Part shown: positions 8,868-17,379 of the stretch, in pieces
How positions within the stretch are numbered: position 1 is the first letter of the stretch
Layout: every line of letters begins with the position of its first letter
Source of the DNA: a virus
Virus record (IMG/VR): IMGVR_UViG_3300047678_000516
Coordinates: 1 to 36,007 of that record
Direction: 5' to 3' (one strand)
DNA: 36,007 nucleotides
The notes under the pieces: model-generated
The model's database searches: none
What the model was told of the DNA's origin: nothing
The model's input: the letters and a program-made list of their open reading frames with translations, nothing else
Made by a program: the position numbers and the translations under genes

Positions 8868-9319
8868 AGTCCGGACCTCCGCCTGCGCCGCGCCTCCGCG
8901 CGGCAGTTGGAAATGTGCGGCGTGCCGCTGGTGACTTCCACCGCGGGCGCGGCGGCGTCGTCCGGCTGCTCGATCACGTCGTCGCAGGATGCGATCCGGT
9001 TCAGCGTGCGCTCGTGCGTGGATTGGTTGGTCCGCTCGTCGTCCGTCAGCGGGATTTCCAGCCGGAGCTTCAGCCGGAAGATAATCAGGTCGCACGCCAG
9101 CGGCAGCAGCGACGCGGGGATCGTCGTGGCGTCCGCGTCCGTGCGGTTCGCACGGCAGCTCGCGACCTTCCGGCGAATGTCCGTCACCACGCTCGCGATG
9201 ACGCGCTCCACCGGATCGGTCTGCCCGTCCGCCAGCGCCTTCGTGCGCAGCGCCGTGACGAGCTTCGCGACCTTCGCATCCTGAAGGTCTGAGACTGTGA
9301 CCGGGTTCCAGCGTGGCAT
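8864..9319 (-). CDS. Mu gp36-like head-tail connector
   Basis: The 151-residue protein begins WNPVTVSDLQDAKVAKLV, then VERVIASVVTDIRRKVASC and LACDLIIFRLKLRLEIPLTD, the helical layout of the Mu gp36/DUF1320 family, which sits at the neck after the capsid gene. The C-terminus is Arg-rich. It is coupled by GTGA to the next gene. It lies after the capsid gene across a strong stem-loop. Confidence 0.6.
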   Translation of the reverse strand: MPRWNPVTVSDLQDAKVAKLVTALRTKALADGQTDPVERVIASVVTDIRRKVASCRANRTDADATTIPASLLPLACDLIIFRLKLRLEIPLTDDERTNQSTHERTLNRIASCDDVIEQPDDAAAPAVEVTSGTPHISNCRAEARRRRRSGL

Positions 9320-9351
9320 CGTGCATCAAAAGAAAAGGCCGCGTGCAGCCA

Positions 9352-9381
9352 CCGGCCCGGCGCTCGCACACGCCGGGCCGG
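9352..9381 (-). terminator. strong stem-loop after the capsid gene
   Basis: A perfect 11-bp inverted repeat (CCGGCCCGGCG and CGCCGGGCCGG, 8-base loop) lies between the capsid stop and the gp36-like gene. On the minus strand a TTTTCTTTT run follows about 15 bases later. It may be a partial terminator that lowers expression of tail genes relative to capsid. Confidence 0.5.
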
Positions 9382-9394
9382 GGCCGCAAAAGGG

Positions 9395-10318
9395 TTACGC
9401 GATCGCGCCGACCGCCACATCAATGCGCTTCACGCACTTCGCGCCGGTCATCTTGATGTCCTCGGACCACGCGAGGTAATTGACCTCGGCGAACGGCTTC
9501 TCCTCATAGTAGCCGACGCCTTGCACCTGGCCGAGATTCGTGGTGAAAGTTTTCGCCGCGCTCGGATCGAAGGGCGACGGGTTCGGCTGCGTGAGGAAGG
9601 CATACACCTTGCCCGTTCCGATGACGCCCTTCGCCGCCGCCTTGCCTTCCTTTTCCAGCGCGATCGGCATCGCGCCGACATGCACGATCACCGGGAGAAT
9701 GAGCGCCTTCGCGAGGCGCTCGGCGCTGAAGTTGATCAGGTCCGCGCCGGGCATGCGCGCGAGCACCTTGGGATGCTTGCCGGCCTGCTGCAGCGAGTTG
9801 ATGTCGATGACGAGGTGGATGTCCGAGTTGCCCGTCTCCGTCGCGAGCGCGACGACGATGCTGTTCAGCTCGTCGATCGGGTCTTTCGCCGCGTTCGTCC
9901 ATGTGCCGAGGCCGGCTTCCGCCGCGGTGCCCGCGGCGTAGGCGTCATACACGCGCTTCTCGCGTGAAAGCGCATTTCGGGAGACCAGCGTGCGGATTTT
10001 CGCCTCGCGCAGCATCTGGATGCCAGCCTCGCCGACCTTCTCATACTCGAAAACGTCGGTGGGAATTTCGATGGAGTGCGGCGAGCAGTTGAACGTCGGT
10101 GCGGTCGAGTCAATCGTCAGGCGGTGGCCTTTGCCGCCGAGCGCGCGACGCGTGTCCACGGCGCGGAACGCCTGGTCATCGTCGAACTTGATGTATTGGC
10201 CTGCGGCAGCAGGCGCGATGCACTGCGGCGCCATGATCTCGGCGAGCGCCTTGGTGTAATCGGGCGCGATGCCGTGTGCGAAGGTGGTGAGCTGAACGTC
10301 GAAGGAAATGCCTTTCAT
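9395..10318 (-). CDS. major capsid protein (Mu gpT-like)
   Basis: The 307-residue protein lies after the scaffold and decoration genes in the usual head order. It shows the flow of an HK97-type capsid: an N-terminal arm (FDVQLTTFAHGIAPDYTKAL), the segment PTDVFEYEKVGEAGIQMLR, an alpha/beta core (GNSDIHLVIDINSLQQAG), and a C-terminal strand near WSEDIKMTGAKCVKRID. Residue count is typical for Mu-like capsids. It has its own stem-loop downstream, consistent with high expression. Confidence 0.8.
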   Translation of the reverse strand: MKGISFDVQLTTFAHGIAPDYTKALAEIMAPQCIAPAAAGQYIKFDDDQAFRAVDTRRALGGKGHRLTIDSTAPTFNCSPHSIEIPTDVFEYEKVGEAGIQMLREAKIRTLVSRNALSREKRVYDAYAAGTAAEAGLGTWTNAAKDPIDELNSIVVALATETGNSDIHLVIDINSLQQAGKHPKVLARMPGADLINFSAERLAKALILPVIVHVGAMPIALEKEGKAAAKGVIGTGKVYAFLTQPNPSPFDPSAAKTFTTNLGQVQGVGYYEEKPFAEVNYLAWSEDIKMTGAKCVKRIDVAVGAIA

Positions 10319-10376
10319 GGGTCGTGTGGTCTGTCGGTTGGGTCTGTGGTTTTGGCTGCGGGAAAGTGGATTCGGG

Positions 10377-10898
10377 TTAGGCGAGATGGCCGGAGGTCTG
10401 CAGCGCGGCGATGACCGCGTTCAGCTTCGCCTTGGTGGCGTTCGCGAGCGCCTGCGTGGTGCCGGCATCCGAGCCGTCCGCTGTCGCGAGCGCTGTGACC
10501 GCCGCGCCGAAGACGCGCGGCTTCATCAGGATGGCTTCGATCATCTCGGTGGATGATCCGGTCTCGACCGGACGCGCCACGATCACGCGGGCGCCTGCGC
10601 CGGTATCAGGGCCGACGCTGCCATCAGCGCGCAGCACGAGGTCCTTCGTGAGGTTGGTCACATTCGCGCCGAGCTTCACCTTCACGGTGCCGTGGTTGCC
10701 GCCCGCCTTGAGCGCGGAAATTTCGAGGCCATCGCTGGTGACTGCGCCGATCAGGCCGTCCGGAACGTCCGTGACGGCGGCGATGGCGACCGCCTGGTTG
10801 CTGCCGTCGAGCTTGTAAAAAAAACCTTCCTTCCCGGCGAGGGTGGCGGTGGCGGTGATGGGAACGATGGCGGTTTCGCGAGCGAAGAGTGAACTCAT
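10377..10898 (-). CDS. head decoration-like protein
   Basis: The 173-residue product starts with beta-rich sequence (ETAIVPITATATLAGKEGFF, AAVTDVPDGLIGAV, VKVKLGANVTNL), the pattern of small phage capsid-stabilising proteins encoded just upstream of the capsid gene. The last 40 residues are a helical Ala-rich extension (ANATKAKLNAVIAALQTSG) not needed for the sandwich. Role inferred from position and fold pattern. Confidence 0.6.
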   Translation of the reverse strand: MSSLFARETAIVPITATATLAGKEGFFYKLDGSNQAVAIAAVTDVPDGLIGAVTSDGLEISALKAGGNHGTVKVKLGANVTNLTKDLVLRADGSVGPDTGAGARVIVARPVETGSSTEMIEAILMKPRVFGAAVTALATADGSDAGTTQALANATKAKLNAVIAALQTSGHLA

Positions 10899-10949
10899 GT
10901 GATGTGTGGTGCTGTGTGGTTGGTTTGGTTTTTTCCGGGGTGAAATGGA

Positions 10950-11588
10950 TTAGGTGAAAAGCTCGGGCTCGCGGCGGCGCGCTTCCTCGCGCGCGGCGGT
11001 GTAGTCCTTGAACCTGCCTTCCTTCTGCACGGCCTTGATCAGCTTCTCCGCCTCGGCGGATTTCTGCTCAGGCGTCAGTTCGGCGGGCGCGTTCGGATCG
11101 TGGATCGGCTTCGGTGGCGGTGGAGCGCCGGCGTCCCCGCCGGCCTTCGCCTTCGCGGCTTCCGCGCTCGCTTCGTTCTTCGCGGCTTTCTTCGGCACCG
11201 CGCCGAGCAGGGCGGTCGCCTGCTCGCGGTTCGCCTTCGCGAGATCGCGCATCGCCGGGAGCGCGGCCTCGGGGAGATCGTAGTCGGCGAGCAGCGCGTC
11301 CACTTCCGCCATCGTCTTCGCCTCCTCGATTTCCTTCAGCTTCGCCGCCGCGGCATCGCGCTCGCCGGTGACGGTGGCGAGTTGCGCCGTGATCGTGTCG
11401 GCGCTCTTCGCTTTTTCGCCGCACGCGTTGACTGCAGCCAGGACGCTTTCCGGCGTGGCCTGATCCGCCGGCACACCGAGCGCGGCGAGCAGCTCGGGCG
11501 TCACGGTGATCGTGATGGCGCTCGCGTCGGAAGCGCCGGGGGCTTCGGTTTCGCCGGCGGGTTTGGTTTGATCTTGATTGGTGTCCAT
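10950..11588 (-). CDS. scaffold protein (Mu gpI/Z-like, without protease part)
   Basis: I place the start at ATG 11588 (MDTNQDQTKPAG), giving 212 residues; a longer in-frame start would run into repeat DNA. The protein is acidic and helical with a Lys/Glu/Ala coiled-coil region (about 65-115) and a basic C-terminal end (FKDYTAAREEARRREPEL), as expected for an internal scaffold that is removed during maturation. In Mu the scaffold is the C-terminal half of the protease gene gpI; no protease domain is seen here. A 24-bp dispersed repeat lies in frame and is translated as GGDAGAPPP. Confidence 0.6.
   Translation of the reverse strand: MDTNQDQTKPAGETEAPGASDASAITITVTPELLAALGVPADQATPESVLAAVNACGEKAKSADTITAQLATVTGERDAAAAKLKEIEEAKTMAEVDALLADYDLPEAALPAMRDLAKANREQATALLGAVPKKAAKNEASAEAAKAKAGGDAGAPPPPKPIHDPNAPAELTPEQKSAEAEKLIKAVQKEGRFKDYTAAREEARRREPELFT
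11122..11145. repeat. GC-rich dispersed repeat, copy 1 (in scaffold gene)
   Basis: A 24-base unit beginning GGAGCGCCGGCGTCC and ending CGCCGGCC, with an internal inverted repeat (GCCGGCG...CGCCGGC). It is identical at 11680-11703, 14375-14398 and, inverted, 11784-11807. Here it is read in frame within the scaffold. Confidence 0.85.
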
Positions 11589-11641
11589 CGCGTGTGCTTT
11601 GAGTGGCGCGACGTTGGACGGCATTCGCCGCCCGCGCCAAC

Positions 11642-11673
11642 GGACGGCGGGGAACACGCGGAACGCGGGCGGT
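11642..11673. repeat. 32-bp dispersed repeat, copy 1
   Basis: This 32-base sequence (starts GGACGGCGGGGAACACG, ends GAACGCGGGCGGT) is identical to 20006-20037. It lies in the 220-bp gap between scaffold and gpG-like genes, directly beside two copies of the 24-bp repeat. It behaves like a host intergenic repeat carried into the phage. Confidence 0.85.
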
Positions 11674-11679
11674 TTTTAT

Positions 11680-11807
11680 GGAGCGCCGGCGTCCCCGCCG
11701 GCCACAGCCCAAGCGCGCTGCGCCACTTCGGCGAAAGGCGAAAGGCGACGGGGGGAGATTGGACGCTGCGCGTCGCGTGGGGGGGCCGGCGGGGACGCCG
11801 GCGCTCC
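11680..11807. repeat. inverted pair of 24-bp dispersed repeats
   Basis: Copies at 11680-11703 (plus) and 11784-11807 (minus) face each other across 80 bp, forming a potential large hairpin after the stop of the gpG-like gene. Together with the 32-bp repeat they fill the only sizeable gap in the head operon. A transcript-processing or termination role is possible but not shown. Confidence 0.8.
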
Positions 11808-11808
11808 A

Positions 11809-12432
11809 CTACTGCCGCTCCATGAACTGCTGCGCCTCGTCGAGCATCGCGTCCTGCAGGTGCTGCTCGCCCGGCAGCGCGTTCGCGTCGGCCTTCTGCG
11901 TCACCTTTTTCGCGAGCCAAAACCAGACACGGCCGCGTTGCGCCTGCCCCTTGTCTTTCACGCGCCGCGAGCCGTCCTTCCGCTGCTTGCCGACGCTGAT
12001 GAAATTACGGTCTGCCTCGACGAGCGCGAGCGCGCCACTGCCCTTGAATCGCACGACGTGCAGAAAATTGAATTCGCGCGGCGCATGCCCGTAAGCCTCG
12101 GCGATGGCCGCGAGCGCGAGAAACTTCCGCTCGACGGGCCTAATGGTCCCGCCGTGGATTTTCTGCGCGATGCGCGGATCGCTGATGACCACGCGCGCCG
12201 CGGTTTCATCCGCGCCCTGGTAAGCCGTCGCGCGGCGAACCTGCGACCAGAAATTCTGCGACGGCCACCCGCGTTTGTTCGGCTCCTCATTGCGCTGCAG
12301 GAAGTGCGCGCGCAGTTCGCCCTCCACACGCTTGCCCATCGCCGCGTGCAGCGGCTTGCGGTGCGTGAGCTTCTCCGCGATGGCCGCGAGCGTCGGCGAG
12401 GCGGACTTACTTTCCTTGAGGGTGAAGCGCAT
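11809..12432 (-). CDS. Mu gpG-like virion morphogenesis protein
   Basis: The 207-residue protein has the layout of the phage virion morphogenesis (Mu gpG) family: an early helix (LKESKSASPTLAAIAEKL), then VEGELRAHFLQRNEEPNKRG followed by a WPSQNFW segment, then RVVISDPRIAQKIHGG and the later ERKFLALAAIAEAYG region. In Mu the gene follows gpF, as it does here. The product takes part in tail or head completion. The C-terminus is basic and then Gln-rich. Confidence 0.65.
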   Translation of the reverse strand: MRFTLKESKSASPTLAAIAEKLTHRKPLHAAMGKRVEGELRAHFLQRNEEPNKRGWPSQNFWSQVRRATAYQGADETAARVVISDPRIAQKIHGGTIRPVERKFLALAAIAEAYGHAPREFNFLHVVRFKGSGALALVEADRNFISVGKQRKDGSRRVKDKGQAQRGRVWFWLAKKVTQKADANALPGEQHLQDAMLDEAQQFMERQ

Positions 12433-12552
12433 GGTTTTCGTTGGCGGTTCAGCGCGGCGGTGCTACCAGTGGATCGGGAATCGTTGACCGGCACCGTCTC
12501 GGACGTTTGGCCTGGCGGGCGCAAGCACGCTGGCTGTCGGCAGCGGTTCCCT

Positions 12553-13836
12553 TCATTTTTTCACCCACATCGTCACGATGTTCGCGAGTTGGTTTTTCAC
12601 GGAGCGCTGCAGGAAGGTGGCGACCGTTTTGCCGTCGATGTCCTTTTCCAGCCGGAACGATCCGGACTTCGTGCCGGGCACGACACGGTCGGGCTCGCGC
12701 AGCACGAATGGCAGGAGCTGGAAGTCCATTTGCGTCAGCGGTCGCTGATCGGGTTCCTGCTCCCCGGTCGGCTTTCCCTTCCGGTCCGTGCCGGGTTCGC
12801 CGTGGCCGGACACCGCGTGCCGCACGTCATTCGCGCCGATGTCGAAAGTGTGGCCGGTGAGATCGAGGCCGGTGGCCGATTGGATCATCTGCACGGTGGC
12901 GGGCGTCACCGCGCCGAGGGACACGCGGTCCTGGTGCGACTTGTCCGTCACCGCCTGCTGATACAAATCGCCTAGCAGGTTTCCGCGCCACTGGACGGTG
13001 TCGCCTTCGATGGCGATTTGATCGCCGAAGGTGGATTGCAACTGCCGGCGATATTCGGGCGAAAGTTCCGCGACGCTCGCTTCGAGCTTCGCATTGAAAT
13101 CCTGTTCCGCCGGCTTCGGGCGCTCGCCGGGTTTGATGAGGCCGAGCTTCTCCGCATCGCGTCGTGAGACGTCGCGCAGTCCCATGCCGCTGCCAAAGTC
13201 GAACGGCGGATACGGCGTGCCGAAGCGCGAGAGCGCCGCCCACACCGGATCATTTTTCAGCGCGATCATCTTGCCGCTGAAAAACTGCCCTCCCGCGTCA
13301 TCCCAGCGCTGCGGCCAGTTCGTGCGCGGCATCTTGCGTTTCTCGACGCGGATGAACTCCTGCGCGGGATACGCGTCCAGGACATCAGGGTCCTGCTCCG
13401 CTTTCCAGCGCGCGAATTCCTGCGCGCTCGCGGTCTGGTGATCGTAGATGAGCCGCAGCCGCTGCGAGCTGGTGATGTCGCGCATCGTGCCATAGCGCTC
13501 CGGCTGCGCAAAGCCGCCCGGTGCGCCGGGGCCGCGCGGGTCGAGTCCCTCGCTGCGTGCGACGGACTGCATCTCGGTGACAAACTTCTCGCGCGTCTGG
13601 AACGCACCCGGCCCGCCATTCGCGCCCTTGCCTGCGCGCCGCACGCCATCCAGCGCGGTCTGAATGCTCGACTGCATCCGCGACAGCAGCCGCACCTTTT
13701 CCACTTCGGCGGAAAAGAATGCGCGCTCGCGCAGCGCCAGCGGCACCTGCGACCACTCCTGCGTGTTGAGCACCGAGCCGACCGGCGTCTTGGCGCGGAG
13801 CTTCGCGGCGGCGAGGATGTTGGCTTCGGCTCCCAT
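12553..13836 (-). CDS. gpF-like head morphogenesis protein with C-terminal PBECR-type nuclease domain
   Basis: Start chosen at ATG 13836 (MGAEANILAAAKLRAK), 4 bp after the upstream stop, giving 427 residues. The middle matches the Mu gpF/SPP1 gp7-type minor head protein: FARWKAEQDPDVLDAYPAQE (141-160) and WAALSRFGTPYPPFDFGSGM (199-218). Residues about 323-427 look like a PBECR-type domain of the Barnase-EndoU-ColicinE5/RelE-like class: an N-terminal His pair (DVRHAVSGHG, 337-346), then LTQMDFQLLPFVLREPDRVV and closing strands NQLANIVTMWVKK. In this family such toxins are injected or packaged with the head. Catalytic activity cannot be judged from sequence alone. A shorter gene at 20324-20893 shares the 157-232 region. 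Confidence 0.75.
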   Translation of the reverse strand: MGAEANILAAAKLRAKTPVGSVLNTQEWSQVPLALRERAFFSAEVEKVRLLSRMQSSIQTALDGVRRAGKGANGGPGAFQTREKFVTEMQSVARSEGLDPRGPGAPGGFAQPERYGTMRDITSSQRLRLIYDHQTASAQEFARWKAEQDPDVLDAYPAQEFIRVEKRKMPRTNWPQRWDDAGGQFFSGKMIALKNDPVWAALSRFGTPYPPFDFGSGMGLRDVSRRDAEKLGLIKPGERPKPAEQDFNAKLEASVAELSPEYRRQLQSTFGDQIAIEGDTVQWRGNLLGDLYQQAVTDKSHQDRVSLGAVTPATVQMIQSATGLDLTGHTFDIGANDVRHAVSGHGEPGTDRKGKPTGEQEPDQRPLTQMDFQLLPFVLREPDRVVPGTKSGSFRLEKDIDGKTVATFLQRSVKNQLANIVTMWVKK

Positions 13837-13840
13837 CGTT

Positions 13841-14065
13841 CTATTCCGCACAGGGCTGTTCGGAAATGGCGTCGCGCACGAACATGGCGCACGTCTCGCA
13901 CAGGCAGACGCGCGGAGCCTCGTCCATCTCATCCTCACCATCCATCATCGCGAGGTAGCGCGTGCCCGGCCAGATGACCGGGATGGTGCGCTGCAGCACC
14001 GCGCAGCGCGTGCAAGTCTCCACGTCCGGCGAAACCTGCTCAACGAAAAGGATGCGGAGCGACAT
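13841..14065 (-). CDS. small Cys-containing protein between portal and gpF-like genes
   Basis: The 74-residue product has ETCTRCAVLQ at about 16-25 and RVCLCETCAMF at about 52-62, two Cys clusters (CxxC and CxCxxC) that could bind one zinc ion. It sits tightly between the portal (5-bp gap) and the gpF-like gene (4-bp gap). The family is unknown to me. Confidence 0.55.
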   Translation of the reverse strand: MSLRILFVEQVSPDVETCTRCAVLQRTIPVIWPGTRYLAMMDGEDEMDEAPRVCLCETCAMFVRDAISEQPCAE

Positions 14066-14070
14066 GGCTT

Positions 14071-15633
14071 TTATGCAGGCTGCACAGCGTCTGCAGCCGT
14101 GTTTCCAACCGCGGATTCCGCCGCGTCCCGCATCGCGTCCGCGAGCTTCGCGGCGATGCCGGTGGCATCCATCATCTTGGCGAGCTGCGGGAGCTTCTTC
14201 AGCAGCTCCTCGGCGCGCGCGATGAACTCGTCATTGCTGATCGCGCCGTCCTGCGCGTCGGCGATGAGCGCGGCGAAGGTCTGCTCGACGGGCGCGAGAT
14301 ATTCCGGCGTCACGCCGAGCTGCGCGGCGGTCGCGTTGGCGAGATTCGCGGGCGTGACGGGCGCGGCCTCCGCCGGAGCGCCGGCGTCCCCGCCGGCCAC
14401 CTCGCCACCCGCCGGGACGGCGGCACTTTTGGGCGCGGGCAAGGGCGCGGGTGTGGGCGGCGTCGCCTCCGGCTGCGGCGCTGCGGTGAGCTTGTAGCCG
14501 CTCTCCTCGCTGAGCTGCTCGGCATCCATCGCGTAGCCGGCCTCGCGCGCGGTCTTCGCGTCATTCAGCGCCTTGCTGCCGTCCTTCTCAGAGACGGGGC
14601 CGAAGTCGAAATACGCCAGCACCGGCTCGCCCTGGTGTTTCGCCGCGAGCAAGGGCGCGTCGAACTGATCCTGCATCGTCATGGACAGATCTGCGGCGAT
14701 GGCCTCGGCGATGTCGTCGAACGCATCCGCCTGCGCGCCGCCCGCGAGCGTGCCGCTGCCACTCTCGGTCAAAATGGTGAGCTTGCCGCTCGTCGCCGCG
14801 ATCACGATTTGCGACGCGAGATAGTCGAGCCGTTCCTTGTGGACGCTCGCGCCCGGAGCCGCGGCGATCATGTGGACTTTCGCGCCGTTCGGAATCGCGC
14901 CGCGCGAGTCCGCCGCGATCTTCTCCGCCTGGCGCTGGTATTCCGCCTCCTTGCTTTCCGGCACATTCGGCGGCAGTTCGACGAACGTGGACGGAATGCC
15001 GAAGCCTTCGAGGAAGCCGTCCCAATCCGAATCGCTCGCCTCCATGCGCACGTGCATCTTCGCCACGATCTCATTCACGGGATCATCCACCTCGCGCGCG
15101 ATGAAGCGCGAGAGGTCCACGGCCTCGCCGGTGAAGACACCCTGCCGCGCCTCGCGGTTGTATTGCCATTTGCCGAGCACTCCGTCGCGCACCCAGAACC
15201 ACTGCTCGACGACGCGCAGCTCCGTGATGCTCGTCGGATCGCCGCCGCCGCGGCCGTCGCCCGCGGCAAAGATTTTTTCGACGTGCGCGAAGCCGCGCAG
15301 CTCGGCGCTGGCGAGGTGCTGCAGCGCGCGCTGCAAATTCTTCACCCGGTCGTAGGCGGCGCGCAGCGTTGCGGCCTGCTTGTCCGCCGCGGCCTGCTTT
15401 GCGGCGTCGCCGTCGCAGTCCGTCGTCTTGATTTTCCATTCGAGCCGCCCAATGGAAGCGAGCAGCCGGCGCTTCACCGCGCGCGCCGTGGCGTTCCGTT
15501 TTTCGATGAAGCGATACAGCCACTGCAGCGTGGCGTAGGCACCGCGTTCGCCCTGGGAGAGGTAGTCGGCGAGCCGGTATTCGTCGAGGCCGGCCAGCGG
15601 GTTGAAGTATTGGAGCGGAAAATTGTTATTCAT
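14071..15633 (-). CDS. portal protein (Mu gp29-like, DUF935)
   Basis: Start at ATG 15633 (MNNNFPLQYFNPLAGLDEYR), overlapping the upstream stop by 8 bp; 520 residues. The layout fits Mu gp29-like portals: LQWLYRFIEKRNATARAVKR (54-73), ASIGRLEWKIKTTD, VVEQWFWVRDGVLGKWQYNR near 155-175, and a C-terminal helical region. The protein forms the ring at the unique capsid vertex. The C-terminal third contains a Pro-rich linker and an in-frame 24-bp dispersed repeat read as AGGDAGAPAEA. Confidence 0.8.
   Translation of the reverse strand: MNNNFPLQYFNPLAGLDEYRLADYLSQGERGAYATLQWLYRFIEKRNATARAVKRRLLASIGRLEWKIKTTDCDGDAAKQAAADKQAATLRAAYDRVKNLQRALQHLASAELRGFAHVEKIFAAGDGRGGGDPTSITELRVVEQWFWVRDGVLGKWQYNREARQGVFTGEAVDLSRFIAREVDDPVNEIVAKMHVRMEASDSDWDGFLEGFGIPSTFVELPPNVPESKEAEYQRQAEKIAADSRGAIPNGAKVHMIAAAPGASVHKERLDYLASQIVIAATSGKLTILTESGSGTLAGGAQADAFDDIAEAIAADLSMTMQDQFDAPLLAAKHQGEPVLAYFDFGPVSEKDGSKALNDAKTAREAGYAMDAEQLSEESGYKLTAAPQPEATPPTPAPLPAPKSAAVPAGGEVAGGDAGAPAEAAPVTPANLANATAAQLGVTPEYLAPVEQTFAALIADAQDGAISNDEFIARAEELLKKLPQLAKMMDATGIAAKLADAMRDAAESAVGNTAADAVQPA
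14375..14398. repeat. GC-rich dispersed repeat, copy in portal gene
   Basis: Identical to the 24-base unit at 11122-11145. It lies inside the portal gene near codons 412-420 in a low-complexity linker, where an insertion would be tolerated. Confidence 0.85.
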
Positions 15634-15904
15634 AAACGGTCGGTTCGGTGGAGATGGGATTGCGCGGCTTCCATCCGTGCGGATGCCGGCGCTGCGCACG
15701 GGCCGCGGGCGCTGTGCTGTCTCGGTTGTGCGAGAGGTGCCATTGGCCGCAGTCCGCGCAGCAGTAGGCGCGCAGTTGCTTCACCTTGCCGCGCTTCGAG
15801 CGATGGTCGTGCATCCGGTGATTTGCCGCGGACTGCGCCGCGCGCTTGTCGCCATAGGCGTATTTGCCGCAGGCCGTGGATCGTGCTGGATGAGGATTGC
15901 CCAT
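15626..15904 (-). CDS. small basic zinc-ribbon-like protein
   Basis: Start at ATG 15904 (MGNPHPARSTACGKYAYGDK), giving 92 residues. It is rich in Arg/His and carries AYCCADCGQWHLSH (about 51-64), with a CxxC and following His, plus an N-terminal Cys. Short proteins of this look often sit next to terminases. It overlaps the portal start by 8 bp and starts 2 bp after the terminase stop. Function unknown. Confidence 0.5.
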   Translation of the reverse strand: MGNPHPARSTACGKYAYGDKRAAQSAANHRMHDHRSKRGKVKQLRAYCCADCGQWHLSHNRDSTAPAARAQRRHPHGWKPRNPISTEPTVYE

Positions 15905-15906
15905 GA

Positions 15907-17364
15907 TCAGCAGAGGCAGTTGCGCCCGCGGCGGCGCGCGGAGCCGAATGCACCGGGCGCATCGTTGAATGAATGGAAGGATCCGACGTTGCCGACGTGC
16001 AGGCCGGCGCGGATCGCGAGCGCGAGCGCGGTGCAGCGGTCCGCGTGGCCGTCCTCGGTGTGCGGCGCGCGATACGTGATGTTGCCCGCGGGTGTCACCA
16101 CGCGGCACATGCTGTGGAGGTCCTCGCGAATCGTGCGGCTTACCGGAAGGCCGATCATGCGGCGGTCGGCCTCGGCGCGGACGGCCGGAAAAATTTCGCA
16201 CTTCACCTGGTTGGTGAAAGTCACCAGCTCGATCTTGCCGAACTTGTGCTGCTCGGGTGCCCACTCGCCGAACTCCGCGACCATCAGATCACCGAGGCCG
16301 ATGCCCGGCCCGGTGTAATCGTGGCACACGCGGCGGCAGCGCTGCAGGCGCGGGCGCAGGTGTTCTAGCTGGATGTGCGTCGGCATCCGGTCCAGCTCCA
16401 GCACTTCGCGCGTCATGCGGAAGCCGCCGATGTTTTCCATCGCCCAGAAAACCGTGAGGTCCTTCTTGCGGCCAAAATCAATCCCGGCATCCACCGGCAC
16501 GGCGAGCGGCGACTGCCAGTAGCCGTCCGGCGCGGCGGCGGTCGCGAGCGGATTCTCCACGGCGGCGAGCACCTCGTAGGGCAGCAGCACGCTCGCGGTA
16601 TCGAGGAACTCACACTCGAATTCCTGCGCCCATCCCTCCGGATCATCGAACGCCTCACGCAGCTCCTCGATGTCCACGGGCAGGCCCATGCGCACCGCGT
16701 CGTAGATTGTGACCTTGTGCCGGCTCCACTTCACCTTGCCGTCCGCCTTTGTCCAAATCTTGTGCGCCGCGCTGCCGATGCCGTTCGGAGTCGTGATAAG
16801 ACGCACGACCTTCTTGCCGCCCTTGAGCGGGTTTGTGATCGAAGGCAGGAACGCCCGCCACGTCTCATCCGGGCGCTCGAAGAAATCGAACTCCGTCATG
16901 ATCACGTTCGTGCTCAGGCCGCGCACCGTGCTCGGCTTGCCCGGCACGCACCGGATTTTGCTTTTGCCCTTCGGCCCGTTCTTCGCGCGGATCGTGATCT
17001 CCGCGGATTTCAAAAGCGAATCACTGCTGCTGCCCTCGCGCCGCTCCTGGTAGTCATCCACCACGCCCGCGAACGCCTCCACCCATTCCTTCGCCTTGTC
17101 GAGCGACTCCAGTGACTGGCGCTCGGAAGGCGCGGCGATGCACCACTGCGTTCCGTTGCGACCGTCCACCATCGCACGGAAGCAATCCTCCGCGGCCTCG
17201 CCGCTCTTCGTGTGGTCCTTGCCTGTCTGGCGCGACCACAGGCTGATTTTGAATCGCGCCGGATCGGACCAGTCTTCCCACTGGTATTGCAGCAGCATCG
17301 CGCGAGGGTCCGTTTTCGGGAACGGATTCACCCACTGCTGCGCTGGTGAAGGTGCGTCGCTCAT
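15907..17364 (-). CDS. terminase large subunit (Mu gp28-like)
   Basis: The 485-residue protein has an ATPase part with a deviant Walker A (SRQTGKDHTKS, 44-54) and a Walker B-like strand (NVIMTEFDFF, 153-162), then TTPNG (191-195), the coupling motif. The RNase H-type nuclease part begins at VDAGIDFGRKKDLTVFW (291-307), continues with HDYTGPGIGLGDL, and ends with the acidic GHADRCTALALA near 448. This set is that of Mu-type terminases that cut packaged DNA headful-wise. The Walker B shows E-F-D in place of D-E, as some gp28-like proteins do. Confidence 0.9.
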   Translation of the reverse strand: MSDAPSPAQQWVNPFPKTDPRAMLLQYQWEDWSDPARFKISLWSRQTGKDHTKSGEAAEDCFRAMVDGRNGTQWCIAAPSERQSLESLDKAKEWVEAFAGVVDDYQERREGSSSDSLLKSAEITIRAKNGPKGKSKIRCVPGKPSTVRGLSTNVIMTEFDFFERPDETWRAFLPSITNPLKGGKKVVRLITTPNGIGSAAHKIWTKADGKVKWSRHKVTIYDAVRMGLPVDIEELREAFDDPEGWAQEFECEFLDTASVLLPYEVLAAVENPLATAAAPDGYWQSPLAVPVDAGIDFGRKKDLTVFWAMENIGGFRMTREVLELDRMPTHIQLEHLRPRLQRCRRVCHDYTGPGIGLGDLMVAEFGEWAPEQHKFGKIELVTFTNQVKCEIFPAVRAEADRRMIGLPVSRTIREDLHSMCRVVTPAGNITYRAPHTEDGHADRCTALALAIRAGLHVGNVGSFHSFNDAPGAFGSARRRGRNCLC

Positions 17365-17379
17365 GGCTTCACGGCGCGG

